A DNA stretch of 22,253 nucleotides, from the NCBI GenBank assembly GCA_964413635.1, contig CAYPTH010000042.1, positions 1-22,253 on the forward strand, read 5' to 3'. This stretch comes from CAYFQV01 sp964413635 (GTDB lineage Bacteria; Spirochaetota; Spirochaetia; DSM-27196; PWMO01). The notes under the pieces were generated by a model that ran no database searches, had not been told where the DNA came from, and saw only the letters and a program-made list of their open reading frames with translations. A program made the position numbers and the translations under genes. This document shows, piece by piece, positions 8,371-15,357 of this stretch (positions are counted from its first letter, which is position 1; each line of letters opens with the position of its first letter).

Positions 8371-9009
8371 ATGCTTGAGCTCATTGACAGTGGTGGGATC
8401 ATTCTCATCATCATTCTCGCTCTCTCGGTGATTGCGGCGGCAATCATTGTTGAGCGTCTCTTGTTCTTCCGAAAAATCAGAAGCGACGAGTCCCAGATCC
8501 TGAATCGACTTCGGTCCACCATGGAGAAGGGCCACTTCGACGAGGCGCTTTCGATCTGCGACAGCAACCCGTCGCCGGTTACGAATCTGATGAAGGTGGG
8601 AATCGAGCACCGGAACTACTCCCACGAGGTCATCAAGGACTCGATAAACGATGCCGCGAACATGGAGATTCCGCGGATGGAGCGCTTTCTCTCCTCGCTG
8701 GGAACCATAGCGCACATCTCGCCCCTGCTCGGTCTGTTGGGAACCGTAACCGGCAACATTCAGGCCTTCGGTGTCCTGGGCAATTTCGCCGCGGCCGGCG
8801 GGAACCCGGCACTCCTCGCTCAAGGCATTTCGGAAGCCCTGATCACCACGGCTGCCGGCATCATCGTCTCGATTCCGGCAATTATCTTCTACAACAACCT
8901 GGTGAGTCGTGTGAATCACCAGATCATCCACCTGGAAAACCGGGTGAGCGAGATGGTGCTTCTCCTCAAGGGCGATCAGCGCATTGGGGGAGGCAATCGT
9001 GCAGTTTAG
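8371..9009 (+). CDS. exbB: ExbB/TolQ/MotA-family proton-channel protein
   Basis: This is a 212-aa inner-membrane protein with three membrane segments: residues 9-28 (GIILIIILALSVIAAAIIVE region), about 110-130 and about 155-178. The cytoplasmic stretch between TM1 and TM2 contains DEALSICDSNPSPVTNLMKVG, the typical ExbB/TolQ helical region. TM2 has the family block SPLLGLLGTVTG, and TM3 has GISEALITTAAGIIVSIPAI, with the Thr residues that line the proton path. An AAGGAG ribosome site lies 6-12 nt before the ATG. It overlaps exbD by 11 bases. It forms the pentameric channel that, with ExbD, uses proton motive force to drive TonB. ExbB versus TolQ cannot be separated by sequence alone; the following tonB gene favours ExbB. 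Confidence 0.93.
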   Translation: MLELIDSGGIILIIILALSVIAAAIIVERLLFFRKIRSDESQILNRLRSTMEKGHFDEALSICDSNPSPVTNLMKVGIEHRNYSHEVIKDSINDAANMEIPRMERFLSSLGTIAHISPLLGLLGTVTGNIQAFGVLGNFAAAGGNPALLAQGISEALITTAAGIIVSIPAIIFYNNLVSRVNHQIIHLENRVSEMVLLLKGDQRIGGGNRAV

Positions 9010-9424
9010 GAGACGATTGAGTCCGAACGCCAATGTCGATCTGGTCCCGATGATCGACGTCGTCTTTCAGCTCGTCGTATTCTTTATGGTGTCGAGTACA
9101 TTCGTTATGACGCCGGGTATCGCCCTGGATCTGCCGGCGGCGAGCTCAGATGAACAAGTTGTCATGAACCGCCTGGTGGTCACCGTCGCCTCGCGGGATG
9201 AGATCTACCTCAATCGGCAAGAGCTCACCTTGTCCGGTCTCGGATCGGCGCTTGCCGATCTAGCCGAGGAAGAGGAGCAGGAGGAAGGCGTCCGGTCCAT
9301 CGTCCTGGAGGCGGACCGCACCGTGAGCTATGAGCTGATTGTGCAGGTTCTCGGGGTGCTCCGGCAAAACGGCTTCCGAGCGGTCAGTATGCGCACCGCG
9401 CCGGAGGACAATACAACGCAGTAA
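8999..9424 (+). CDS. exbD: ExbD/TolR-family energy-transduction protein
   Basis: This is a 141-aa protein read from GTG 8999, chosen because GGGGGAGG sits 5 nt upstream; the longer TTG start at 8984 lies over that ribosome site and adds five residues. A short basic N-terminus (MQFRRRLSPNANVDLVP) leads into one membrane helix, PMIDVVFQLVVFFMVSSTF. Its Asp20 is the invariant proton-carrying residue of ExbD and TolR. The periplasmic domain (about 45-141) has the strand-helix pattern of the family, ending in the LGVLRQNGFRAVSMRT segment. The start overlaps exbB, and the stop shares one base with the tonB start, so stoichiometric coupled translation is likely. Confidence 0.93.
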   Translation: MQFRRRLSPNANVDLVPMIDVVFQLVVFFMVSSTFVMTPGIALDLPAASSDEQVVMNRLVVTVASRDEIYLNRQELTLSGLGSALADLAEEEEQEEGVRSIVLEADRTVSYELIVQVLGVLRQNGFRAVSMRTAPEDNTTQ

Positions 9425-10616
9425 TGAACCTATTCGATCGTGACCGACTCATAATTGCCATTCTCGTAAGCCTGGTAGTCCACGGGGGTGTCTTCGCGGG
9501 TATTTCCTTCGTCAACTTCGACAGCTCCGTCCCGGAGTTCAGCGGACCCATCTACGTCGAAATCCCGCAACTCCTCGACACTCGAGTTCCGGAAGAACCC
9601 GAGGTGGAGCCTCCCGCCGAGGAGCCCGACCCCGAACCGCCGGAGCCCGAGACGCCGCCGGAGACGCCGCCGGNNNNNNNNNNNNNNNNNNNNNNNNNNN
9701 NNNNNNNNNNNNNNNNNNNNNNNNNNNNNNNNNNNNNNNNNNNNNNNNNNNNNNNNNNNNNNNNNNNNNNNNNGAGACGCCGCCGGAGACGCCGCCGGCG
9801 CAGGTCGAGCCCCAAACCGAGAGTGAGACGGCAACAAGCCCGGCCCAAGAGCAGTCACCACCGCCGGCGCAAGAACAGCGTGAAACCGTTGACCCCCTGG
9901 GCGAACGACGGGATGCGCCGGTAGATGTTTCAGACGCGGAGATTTTTGGTCGGTCCGGGTCATCCCGTTCCCGTCGGGCTCCCGAGGAACCGGGGCCGGG
10001 GGGATTCCTGCCGTCCGAAGACGGCCAAACCGAGCAAGAGCTTCCCGACTGGGCGCGGGAGACCATGGAACGCGCGAATATTTCGACGGAGGAGATGTCG
10101 ACCGAGGACGCGACCCGCCTGGCGGACAAAATCCGAACTGATCCCGCACTCCAACGACGTCTCGAGTCGGTTATCTCAGCGGTAGAGTCCGCCCGTACCC
10201 GAGACCGGCGCGCGGATGATGCTGATGCGGCGGCCGACCGCGATGCGGCAAGCTCCAACAATGCGGAGCGCGCCCCCGGAGATGCCACGGCGGCGGCCGA
10301 CTCCGAGCTTCAGTTTCTCGGTGGAGGCAGCGGCACAATACGGCCGCAGGAGGAGTTTCCGAGCAAGCTCCTCACGGCGGAGGACTTCCCCGGTGTCGTG
10401 CCGGCGGAGGTGGACTTCGTGATTGTTTTCGAGATCGACCCGTCGGGCATTGTTGTCCCCGGCTCGGTAATCCTTCAGCGGAAGTCGCCCTACACGGTGG
10501 TCAACGAGAAAATTCGGCGCGCCGTTCTCAGTTGGACCTTCACACCGCACGACGCGAGCGAACCGGTCACCGCCATCTTCACACCGACGGTCCGTCGGGA
10601 ACAGGTGCGACGATAG
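9424..10616 (+). CDS. tonB: TonB-like energy-transducing protein, interrupted by assembly gap in its Pro-rich linker
   Basis: The ATG at 9424 overlaps the exbD stop. Residues 8-30 are the membrane anchor. It contains Ser16 and His20 in SLVVH, the same spacing and positions as the SxxxH motif of TonB. An acidic Pro-rich region (EPEVEPPAEEPDPEPPEP) then runs into ETPP repeats and gap 2. After the gap the coding frame is the one with codons at 9774, 9777 and so on. It reads through ETPPETPPAQVEPQ and a long acidic, charged linker to the stop at 10614-10616. The last 85 residues (from EEFPSKLLTAEDFPG to VRREQVRR) form a TonB C-terminal domain with VDFVIVFEIDPSGIVV and the helix VNEKIRRAVLSWTF. 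A frame ending at 9924 is an artefact of the gap length. The linker is long compared with most TonB proteins. Confidence 0.88.
9649..9797 (+). repeat. 12-bp tandem repeat (gagacgccgccg) containing the second assembly gap
   Basis: Two copies, at 9649-9660 and 9661-9672, lie before the gap, with the first base of a third copy at 9673. Two more lie after it, at 9774-9785 and 9786-9797. Each encodes Glu-Thr-Pro-Pro in TonB. The real gap must be 2 more than a multiple of 3 to keep the frame, exactly what an 11 + 12n filling with this repeat gives. Confidence 0.9.
9674..9773. other. Assembly gap of 100 N
   Basis: There are exactly 100 N, placed between identical 12-bp repeat units inside tonB. The true length is unknown; the coding frame shifts across the placeholder, which shows that the real length is not 100. 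Confidence 0.97.
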
Positions 10617-10620
10617 GCTC

Positions 10621-11277
10621 ATGGCAATATCCGCCATTGGCTTAGATGTCGACGGGACGCTGTACCCAAACCTCCATATGCGCCGTCGCTCGCTCCCGCG
10701 GGTGCTGCGGCGCCTGCGCTTCTTTGCGGCGTATAGCCGCGTCCGCGAAACATTGCGAGCGCTGGGGCCCGTATCCGACTTCTACGCGGAGCAGGCGCGC
10801 CTCCTCGGGGAGAATCTCGGCATTGCGCCCGGCGAGGCCCGGGAGCGCATTACGCGGCTAGTCTACGACGACCTGGGCCATGTAATAGCCGATGTGAAGC
10901 CATATCCCGAAATTCCCGAGTTCCTCCGCGAGATGGCAGACCAGGGACTGCCCATTGGCCTTCTAACCGACTTCCCGTTCGGAACAAAACTGGAGCTATT
11001 GGGCCTTCCCCCCGTGTGGCAATGCCTGATCTGCGCGGAGGAGACGGGGGCCTTGAAGCCCCATCCGCGCCCCTTCGCAATGCTTGCGGATTGTCTGAAG
11101 GTCCCGGCGGCGGAGGTGCTGTATATCGGAAACAGCTACCGTTCCGATATCCTCGGCGCGAAGCAGGCGGGCATGATGGCTGCTCATCTGGTGCGGCGTC
11201 CTCCCCGCGGCTCAACCGCCGACGTGAGTTTCACGTCGTACCGCGACTTGGCAGCTTGGATCCGCTGGAACCGGTGA
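10621..11277 (+). CDS. HAD-superfamily hydrolase (phosphatase-like)
   Basis: This is a 218-aa protein starting 4 nt after the tonB stop. Motif I is GLDVDGTLYP, with nucleophile Asp9 and acid/base Asp11. A helical cap covers about residues 18-85. Motif II is LLTDFP (Thr116), motif III Lys146 in LKPHPRPF, and motif IV YIGNSYRSDILGA, with Asn171 in place of the usual first Asp and Asp176 retained. The architecture is that of the phosphoglycolate phosphatase/YjjG subgroup (small helical cap), so a small phosphorylated metabolite is the likely substrate, but which one cannot be told. No ribosome site is obvious, so translation probably depends on coupling to tonB. A link to the Ton system is positional only. 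Confidence 0.9.
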   Translation: MAISAIGLDVDGTLYPNLHMRRRSLPRVLRRLRFFAAYSRVRETLRALGPVSDFYAEQARLLGENLGIAPGEARERITRLVYDDLGHVIADVKPYPEIPEFLREMADQGLPIGLLTDFPFGTKLELLGLPPVWQCLICAEETGALKPHPRPFAMLADCLKVPAAEVLYIGNSYRSDILGAKQAGMMAAHLVRRPPRGSTADVSFTSYRDLAAWIRWNR

Positions 11278-11325
11278 GAATCGCCAATTTGCCCTTCCTC
11301 TGTGTGCAGATATCTCTATCTCGTG

Positions 11326-11331
11326 TATAAT
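11326..11331 (+). promoter_or_regulatory. Candidate -10 box upstream of the coiled-coil gene
   Basis: A perfect TATAAT lies 36 nt before the start codon in an AT-rich patch of an otherwise GC-rich region. The -35 position with 17-bp spacing (11303-11308, TGTGCA) matches the consensus at only three of six bases. It marks a probable new transcription unit after the HAD gene. No terminator with a U-tract was seen between 11278 and 11320. Confidence 0.55.
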
Positions 11332-11366
11332 ATAAGTGAAAACGTGAACTGGGAGAGGGAACGTTT

Positions 11367-14300
11367 ATGGTATTCTCAGCTGGGAACGTAATCGTCCTGC
11401 TGGTCGTCCTCGTTGTCCTTGCGCTCTATCGCCAATTAGACAAGAACAACCGGTCTCTTGAGAAGGTCAAGCGCTACTCGGACAAGGTGCGTGCAGACCT
11501 CGACGCCATTGTCGAAGAGAAGATGACCAGCATCAACGACATGGGTATAGAGCTCGAGGTGCACCAGAAGGCGGCTCGGGAGGTCTTGAATCGGATCAAG
11601 AGCTTGGAAGACGGCTTGAACGAGCGCGCCTCGCAGATCGAAAACATCGGCACGCGAATTGGTGACTACGACTCCGCGCTGAACGAGCTCATGAGCATGA
11701 CGGAGCGAGCGCAGGAGAACATGAACCGTCTGCGCGAAGAGTCCGAGTACGTCGATGGTGTTAGCAAGCGCATCAATGCAACACGGGAACAGCTCGAAGG
11801 ACTCGAGAAGCGCATCCCCGGCTTAGTCGAGGAGTTCGAGCAACGGAACGCCACCGCCCTCGAGCAGGTGGAGAGCTCGGTAACCGCGCAGGCCCAAGAG
11901 CGAGCAAAGCAGCTCGTTGCGGAAATCAACGACGCAGAGGATCGAGCCGATGCGCTCAATGATCGCGTCGCAGAGAGCGAATCCCGTGCCGAAGCGCTCA
12001 GCGAGAAGGCGCAGAAGGATATCCGCGCAGTGCACCGCGAGGTCCTCGACGACGTTGCTGAGCAGAAGCAGAGCTTTGAGAACGCACTCGACACCTTCAA
12101 CGAGCGCTTCGCCGCCCTCGAGCAGGAGTATGGCGAGCGTCTCGAAAAGGTGGCTCAACGAGGCGAGCAGATGGAGACGGATGCCCTCGCCACGCTCCGG
12201 GCGGACATCGACAGCCGGGTCTCCGAGCTACGAGGCGACCTCGAGGAACGGGCAAGCGCTTTCGCTCAAGAGGTGCAGGAAAAGGATGCAGCGTACCGAG
12301 ATCAACTCGAAGACGTAAAAACGCTCGCCGAGGAGCAGCAAAGCGCCGTCGGCGAGATTCGTCATAACTTGGCCGAGTCGAAGGACGGTCTGCATCAGCA
12401 GCTCACCGACTTCAAGGAGCGCGTCGCCAAGGAGATGGATGCTACCGCGGAAGAGCTCGAACAGAAGGTGGTCGGTCAAACGACGACTCGCCTCGAGGAG
12501 TACGAGAAGAGTGTGTCCTACCGCATCGACAAGCTGGAATCGGTTCATCAAGAGATCGACCAGCTCGAGGACGCCATGCGGGAGGCAATGGACCAGGCCA
12601 TGGACAAGATCCGAGGGGACTTCAACGCCTTCGGTGCCGAGTTACAGCAGCAACGCAAGAGCGACCGCGAGGAAGCGACTCAAAGCATGGAGAGCATTCG
12701 CTCCGAGATGTCCGCCCTGGAGCAGGGAATCGACGAGCTCAAGTCGCGAGCCTACGACAACGTTTCGGAGAAGCTGAAGGTATTCGAGGACGAGTTCTTT
12801 GCCGATCTGCGTGAGCGCAGTCACGCAATGGAGGACCGTCTCTCCCAGTGGCAGAGCGAAGTGCAACAAAGCCTCGACACTTTGGCCGGTGAACAGCGCG
12901 AAGAGCGCGATCGGATCTACGCCGAGACGAGCGAAGAGCTCAAGCAGAAGCTTTCCGATCTGCAGGAGCGGTTCTACGGACAGTTTCAGCGCTTCGAGTC
13001 ACAGGTGGATGATTTCCACCAAAATATCCAGAGCCGCATGGGTCAGACGGAGGACTCTCTCGGGAGTGTTGAGTCGCAGCTCGACGCGCGGATTCAGGAG
13101 CTCCGGAAAGAGGCTGAGCTCAGCTTCCAGCAGGAGTTCGAGAAGCACGGAGAAGGCGTCTCCGCCAAGATCCGCGGCTTCGAGACAGAAGTGCAAGCAT
13201 CCATGGATGAGCTCGACAAGCGCATGAACGACGGGATATCCGACCTCTCCTCGCGTCTCGAAAGTCAGAGCTCAGACATTGCAATGTGGAAGGCGCGTCA
13301 GGAGAAGGAGCTCGCCGACTCTCAAGAAGCGGTCGGCTCACGCCTCTCCGAGGTAAGCGAAGAAGTGGAGCGGCGCATTGAGCAGATGCACGGTCAGATC
13401 ACGCAGACCAGCCACGAGCTGACAGACCTCAGGCAGCGACTGGATACCGTTTCTCAGGACGCCATGGACGAGTTCCAGCGAACCTACGCAACGCTCACCA
13501 GCGATGTGGAGGAACGGATGGAGGCTGCCCAACGCGATGCTACGGAGACCGAGCAGAGCTTCCGCACCTTCGTCCAGGATACGAAACAGCAGTTCAACGC
13601 GCTTCAGAAGAAGCTCTTCGGGAAGGTAGAGGATGAGGCGAAGCTCCTCTCGGTCAATCTGCAAGAGATCGACAAGAAGCAGAAGAGTTTCATTGAGCAG
13701 ACGAAGATCTTTGAGCGGGCCGACAGCCTCAAGGTAACGCTGCAACAGAACATCGATGACCTCAAGAAGAGCATCTCCGAGGTCGAAGAGAAACGGCAGG
13801 AAATCCGTGAGCTGGAGTCGCAAGTAAGCAAGTTGCAGCGCGTCTCCGGTGAGGTCACCGACAAGATGAACCGCTTTCTTGCCGAGAAACGTCGCATTGA
13901 TTCTCTCGAAGAGGACTACAAGAAGCTGATGAACCTCTCTCAGGCGGTGGAATCAAAACTTCAGCGCGTGAGCGAAAGCGACGACGAGGTGCAGGCGGTC
14001 CAGGCCAGGCTGCGCGGCCTCGACGATATGCAGAAGCAGGTGGATGAGCGCTTTTCACGTCTCGAACGCAAGAAAACGATCATCGACACGACGACCGAAG
14101 GCATTGACAAGAACTTCCAGCATCTCGAAGAGATGGAGGATCGCCTCAACAAGCTGGACGCCGAGCTCCAGCAGCTGCCGGGGCAGGTACACGAGGTATC
14201 CGGCGCCGTTCAAGAGCTATCTGCGCACCGGAAAGACGCCGACGCCGCCGCGAAGCGCATGCACGAGCTGGAATCCATCCTTTCGGACGTGGAATCACGC

Positions 14301-14585
14301 ATGGATGAGCTACAGACCGCCCGGGAGTGGCTTGCCCGTACTGAGACGCGCCTCGAAGAGGTGAGCCGGGAGGCGCAGGAACAGGTCAAGCTGCTCGGCT
14401 CGCTCATGAAAAATGAGAACAGCGGAAAGAAGGCGGAGAAGGGGCAGGGGGCGCCTTCGCTGAGCGCGAGGGACATGGTCATCAAGCTGGCGCATCAAGG
14501 CTGGAAGGTAGAGGAAATCTCCAAAGCCGTTCAAGTGAGCCGCGGCGAAGTCGAGTTGATCCTGGAGTTGGCGGGGAAGCAGTAG
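11367..14585 (+). CDS. Membrane-anchored giant coiled-coil protein with C-terminal HTH-like tail (spirochaetal SpiroCoCo-like)
   Basis: This 1072-aa protein has ATG 11367 preceded by GGGAGAGGGA. Residues 6-21 (GNVIVLLVVLVVLALY) are a single N-terminal membrane helix. About 1000 residues of highly charged heptad sequence follow, rich in Glu, Gln, Lys and Arg with almost no Pro or Cys, reading as nearly continuous coiled coil. A low-complexity EKKAEKGQG-like linker follows at about 1015-1030. The final 38 residues (from ARDMVIKLAHQGWKVEEISK onward) look like a small HTH. The same helix-turn-helix tail pattern ends several membrane-anchored coiled-coil proteins in other bacteria. Size and composition resemble what is annotated in spirochaetes as SpiroCoCo-family coiled-coil protein; that name is from memory and unverified. 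The cytoplasmic orientation, and a role as cytoskeletal or envelope tether, are inference. Confidence 0.82.
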   Translation: MVFSAGNVIVLLVVLVVLALYRQLDKNNRSLEKVKRYSDKVRADLDAIVEEKMTSINDMGIELEVHQKAAREVLNRIKSLEDGLNERASQIENIGTRIGDYDSALNELMSMTERAQENMNRLREESEYVDGVSKRINATREQLEGLEKRIPGLVEEFEQRNATALEQVESSVTAQAQERAKQLVAEINDAEDRADALNDRVAESESRAEALSEKAQKDIRAVHREVLDDVAEQKQSFENALDTFNERFAALEQEYGERLEKVAQRGEQMETDALATLRADIDSRVSELRGDLEERASAFAQEVQEKDAAYRDQLEDVKTLAEEQQSAVGEIRHNLAESKDGLHQQLTDFKERVAKEMDATAEELEQKVVGQTTTRLEEYEKSVSYRIDKLESVHQEIDQLEDAMREAMDQAMDKIRGDFNAFGAELQQQRKSDREEATQSMESIRSEMSALEQGIDELKSRAYDNVSEKLKVFEDEFFADLRERSHAMEDRLSQWQSEVQQSLDTLAGEQREERDRIYAETSEELKQKLSDLQERFYGQFQRFESQVDDFHQNIQSRMGQTEDSLGSVESQLDARIQELRKEAELSFQQEFEKHGEGVSAKIRGFETEVQASMDELDKRMNDGISDLSSRLESQSSDIAMWKARQEKELADSQEAVGSRLSEVSEEVERRIEQMHGQITQTSHELTDLRQRLDTVSQDAMDEFQRTYATLTSDVEERMEAAQRDATETEQSFRTFVQDTKQQFNALQKKLFGKVEDEAKLLSVNLQEIDKKQKSFIEQTKIFERADSLKVTLQQNIDDLKKSISEVEEKRQEIRELESQVSKLQRVSGEVTDKMNRFLAEKRRIDSLEEDYKKLMNLSQAVESKLQRVSESDDEVQAVQARLRGLDDMQKQVDERFSRLERKKTIIDTTTEGIDKNFQHLEEMEDRLNKLDAELQQLPGQVHEVSGAVQELSAHRKDADAAAKRMHELESILSDVESRMDELQTAREWLARTETRLEEVSREAQEQVKLLGSLMKNENSGKKAEKGQGAPSLSARDMVIKLAHQGWKVEEISKAVQVSRGEVELILELAGKQ

Positions 14586-14594
14586 TCATCGTCC

Positions 14595-14623
14595 TTGACG
14601 GCCCCGGACCCGTACAGTAATTT
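14595..14623 (+). promoter_or_regulatory. Weak candidate promoter for the grpE-dnaK-dnaJ operon
   Basis: TTGACG (14595-14600) is followed after 17 bp by TAATTT (14618-14623), a good -35 and a poor -10. It lies in the 70-nt space between the coiled-coil stop and grpE. No CIRCE inverted repeat and no sigma-32-like CCCCAT -10 is present here. Confidence 0.35.
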
Positions 14624-14655
14624 TCACGAAACGCATCAGCTATAGAGGTTAACCT

Positions 14656-15291
14656 ATGCCCGGCGACGACGACAGAACGCAGGATACAACCGTAGACGCG
14701 TCGGATACGAACAGTGACGAGCAAGAAGCTACGACCGAGGCCGGCGTCGAGAACGAAACGGAGCAGGAAGCTCCCGCCACAAACGCCGGCGACGGCACTG
14801 ACGGCGACATCGACAGTCTGAAGGCACGGATCACGGAGCTCGAAGAGGAAAACAGCTCTCTCAAAGAACAGTATCTCCGCAAGCAGGCAGAGTTCGAGAA
14901 CTTCCGCAAGCGCATGACGAAGGAGAAGGCGGACGCCATCGCCTACGCAAATCAGCAACTTCTCCAAGATATCATCCAGATCATTGACGACTTCGAGCGC
15001 GCCATTCGCTCGAGCGAGGAATCTCGTGATTTTGACGCCTTTCACGACGGCGTCGCAATGATCGAGAAGCAGTTTACGAGCATGCTCGAGCGAAAGTGGG
15101 GGCTCACGCGCTTCGACTCGGAAGGTGAGGAGTTCGATCCGCAGAAACACGAGGCGGTGACGACGGAAGAAGTAGAAGGTGGCGACACCACGCAGGTCCT
15201 CGAGGAGTATCAGAAGGGTTACTTTCTGCACGACCGTGTTCTTCGCTCGGCGAAGGTAAAGGTTTCGGTGCCGAAGTCTTCCGAGGGCTAA
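14656..15291 (+). CDS. grpE: Nucleotide exchange factor GrpE
   Basis: This is a 211-aa protein. It releases ADP from DnaK and so drives the chaperone cycle in the cytoplasm. Residues 1-52 are an unstructured, very acidic tail rich in Asp, Glu, Thr and Ala. Residues 53-110 give the long dimeric helix (DSLKARITELEEENSSLKEQ), with the GrpE signature RKQAEFENFRKRMTKEK at 75-91. The beta domain carries GEEFDPQKHEAVTTEE (157-172) and ends with GYFLHDRVLRSAKVKVS. The ribosome site is GAGG in tatagaggtt before the ATG. It is followed after 66 nt by dnaK. The acidic tail is longer than usual, but nothing essential is missing. Confidence 0.97.
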   Translation: MPGDDDRTQDTTVDASDTNSDEQEATTEAGVENETEQEAPATNAGDGTDGDIDSLKARITELEEENSSLKEQYLRKQAEFENFRKRMTKEKADAIAYANQQLLQDIIQIIDDFERAIRSSEESRDFDAFHDGVAMIEKQFTSMLERKWGLTRFDSEGEEFDPQKHEAVTTEEVEGGDTTQVLEEYQKGYFLHDRVLRSAKVKVSVPKSSEG

Positions 15292-15357
15292 GGTGCATAG
15301 ACACGGGGCGGAGCAGCTTCGTATTTTCCAACGCGAACGTAGAAGAGGAGACAGCGC

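Noticed and set aside
9674..9924. TonB frame continuing straight through the Ns to a stop at 9924
   Set aside because: It gives an Arg-run nonsense sequence; the frame starting at 9774 reads on to a proper TonB C-terminal domain.
14586..14655. CIRCE operator or sigma-32-type promoter before grpE
   Set aside because: There is no inverted repeat resembling CIRCE and no CCCCAT-type -10 box.
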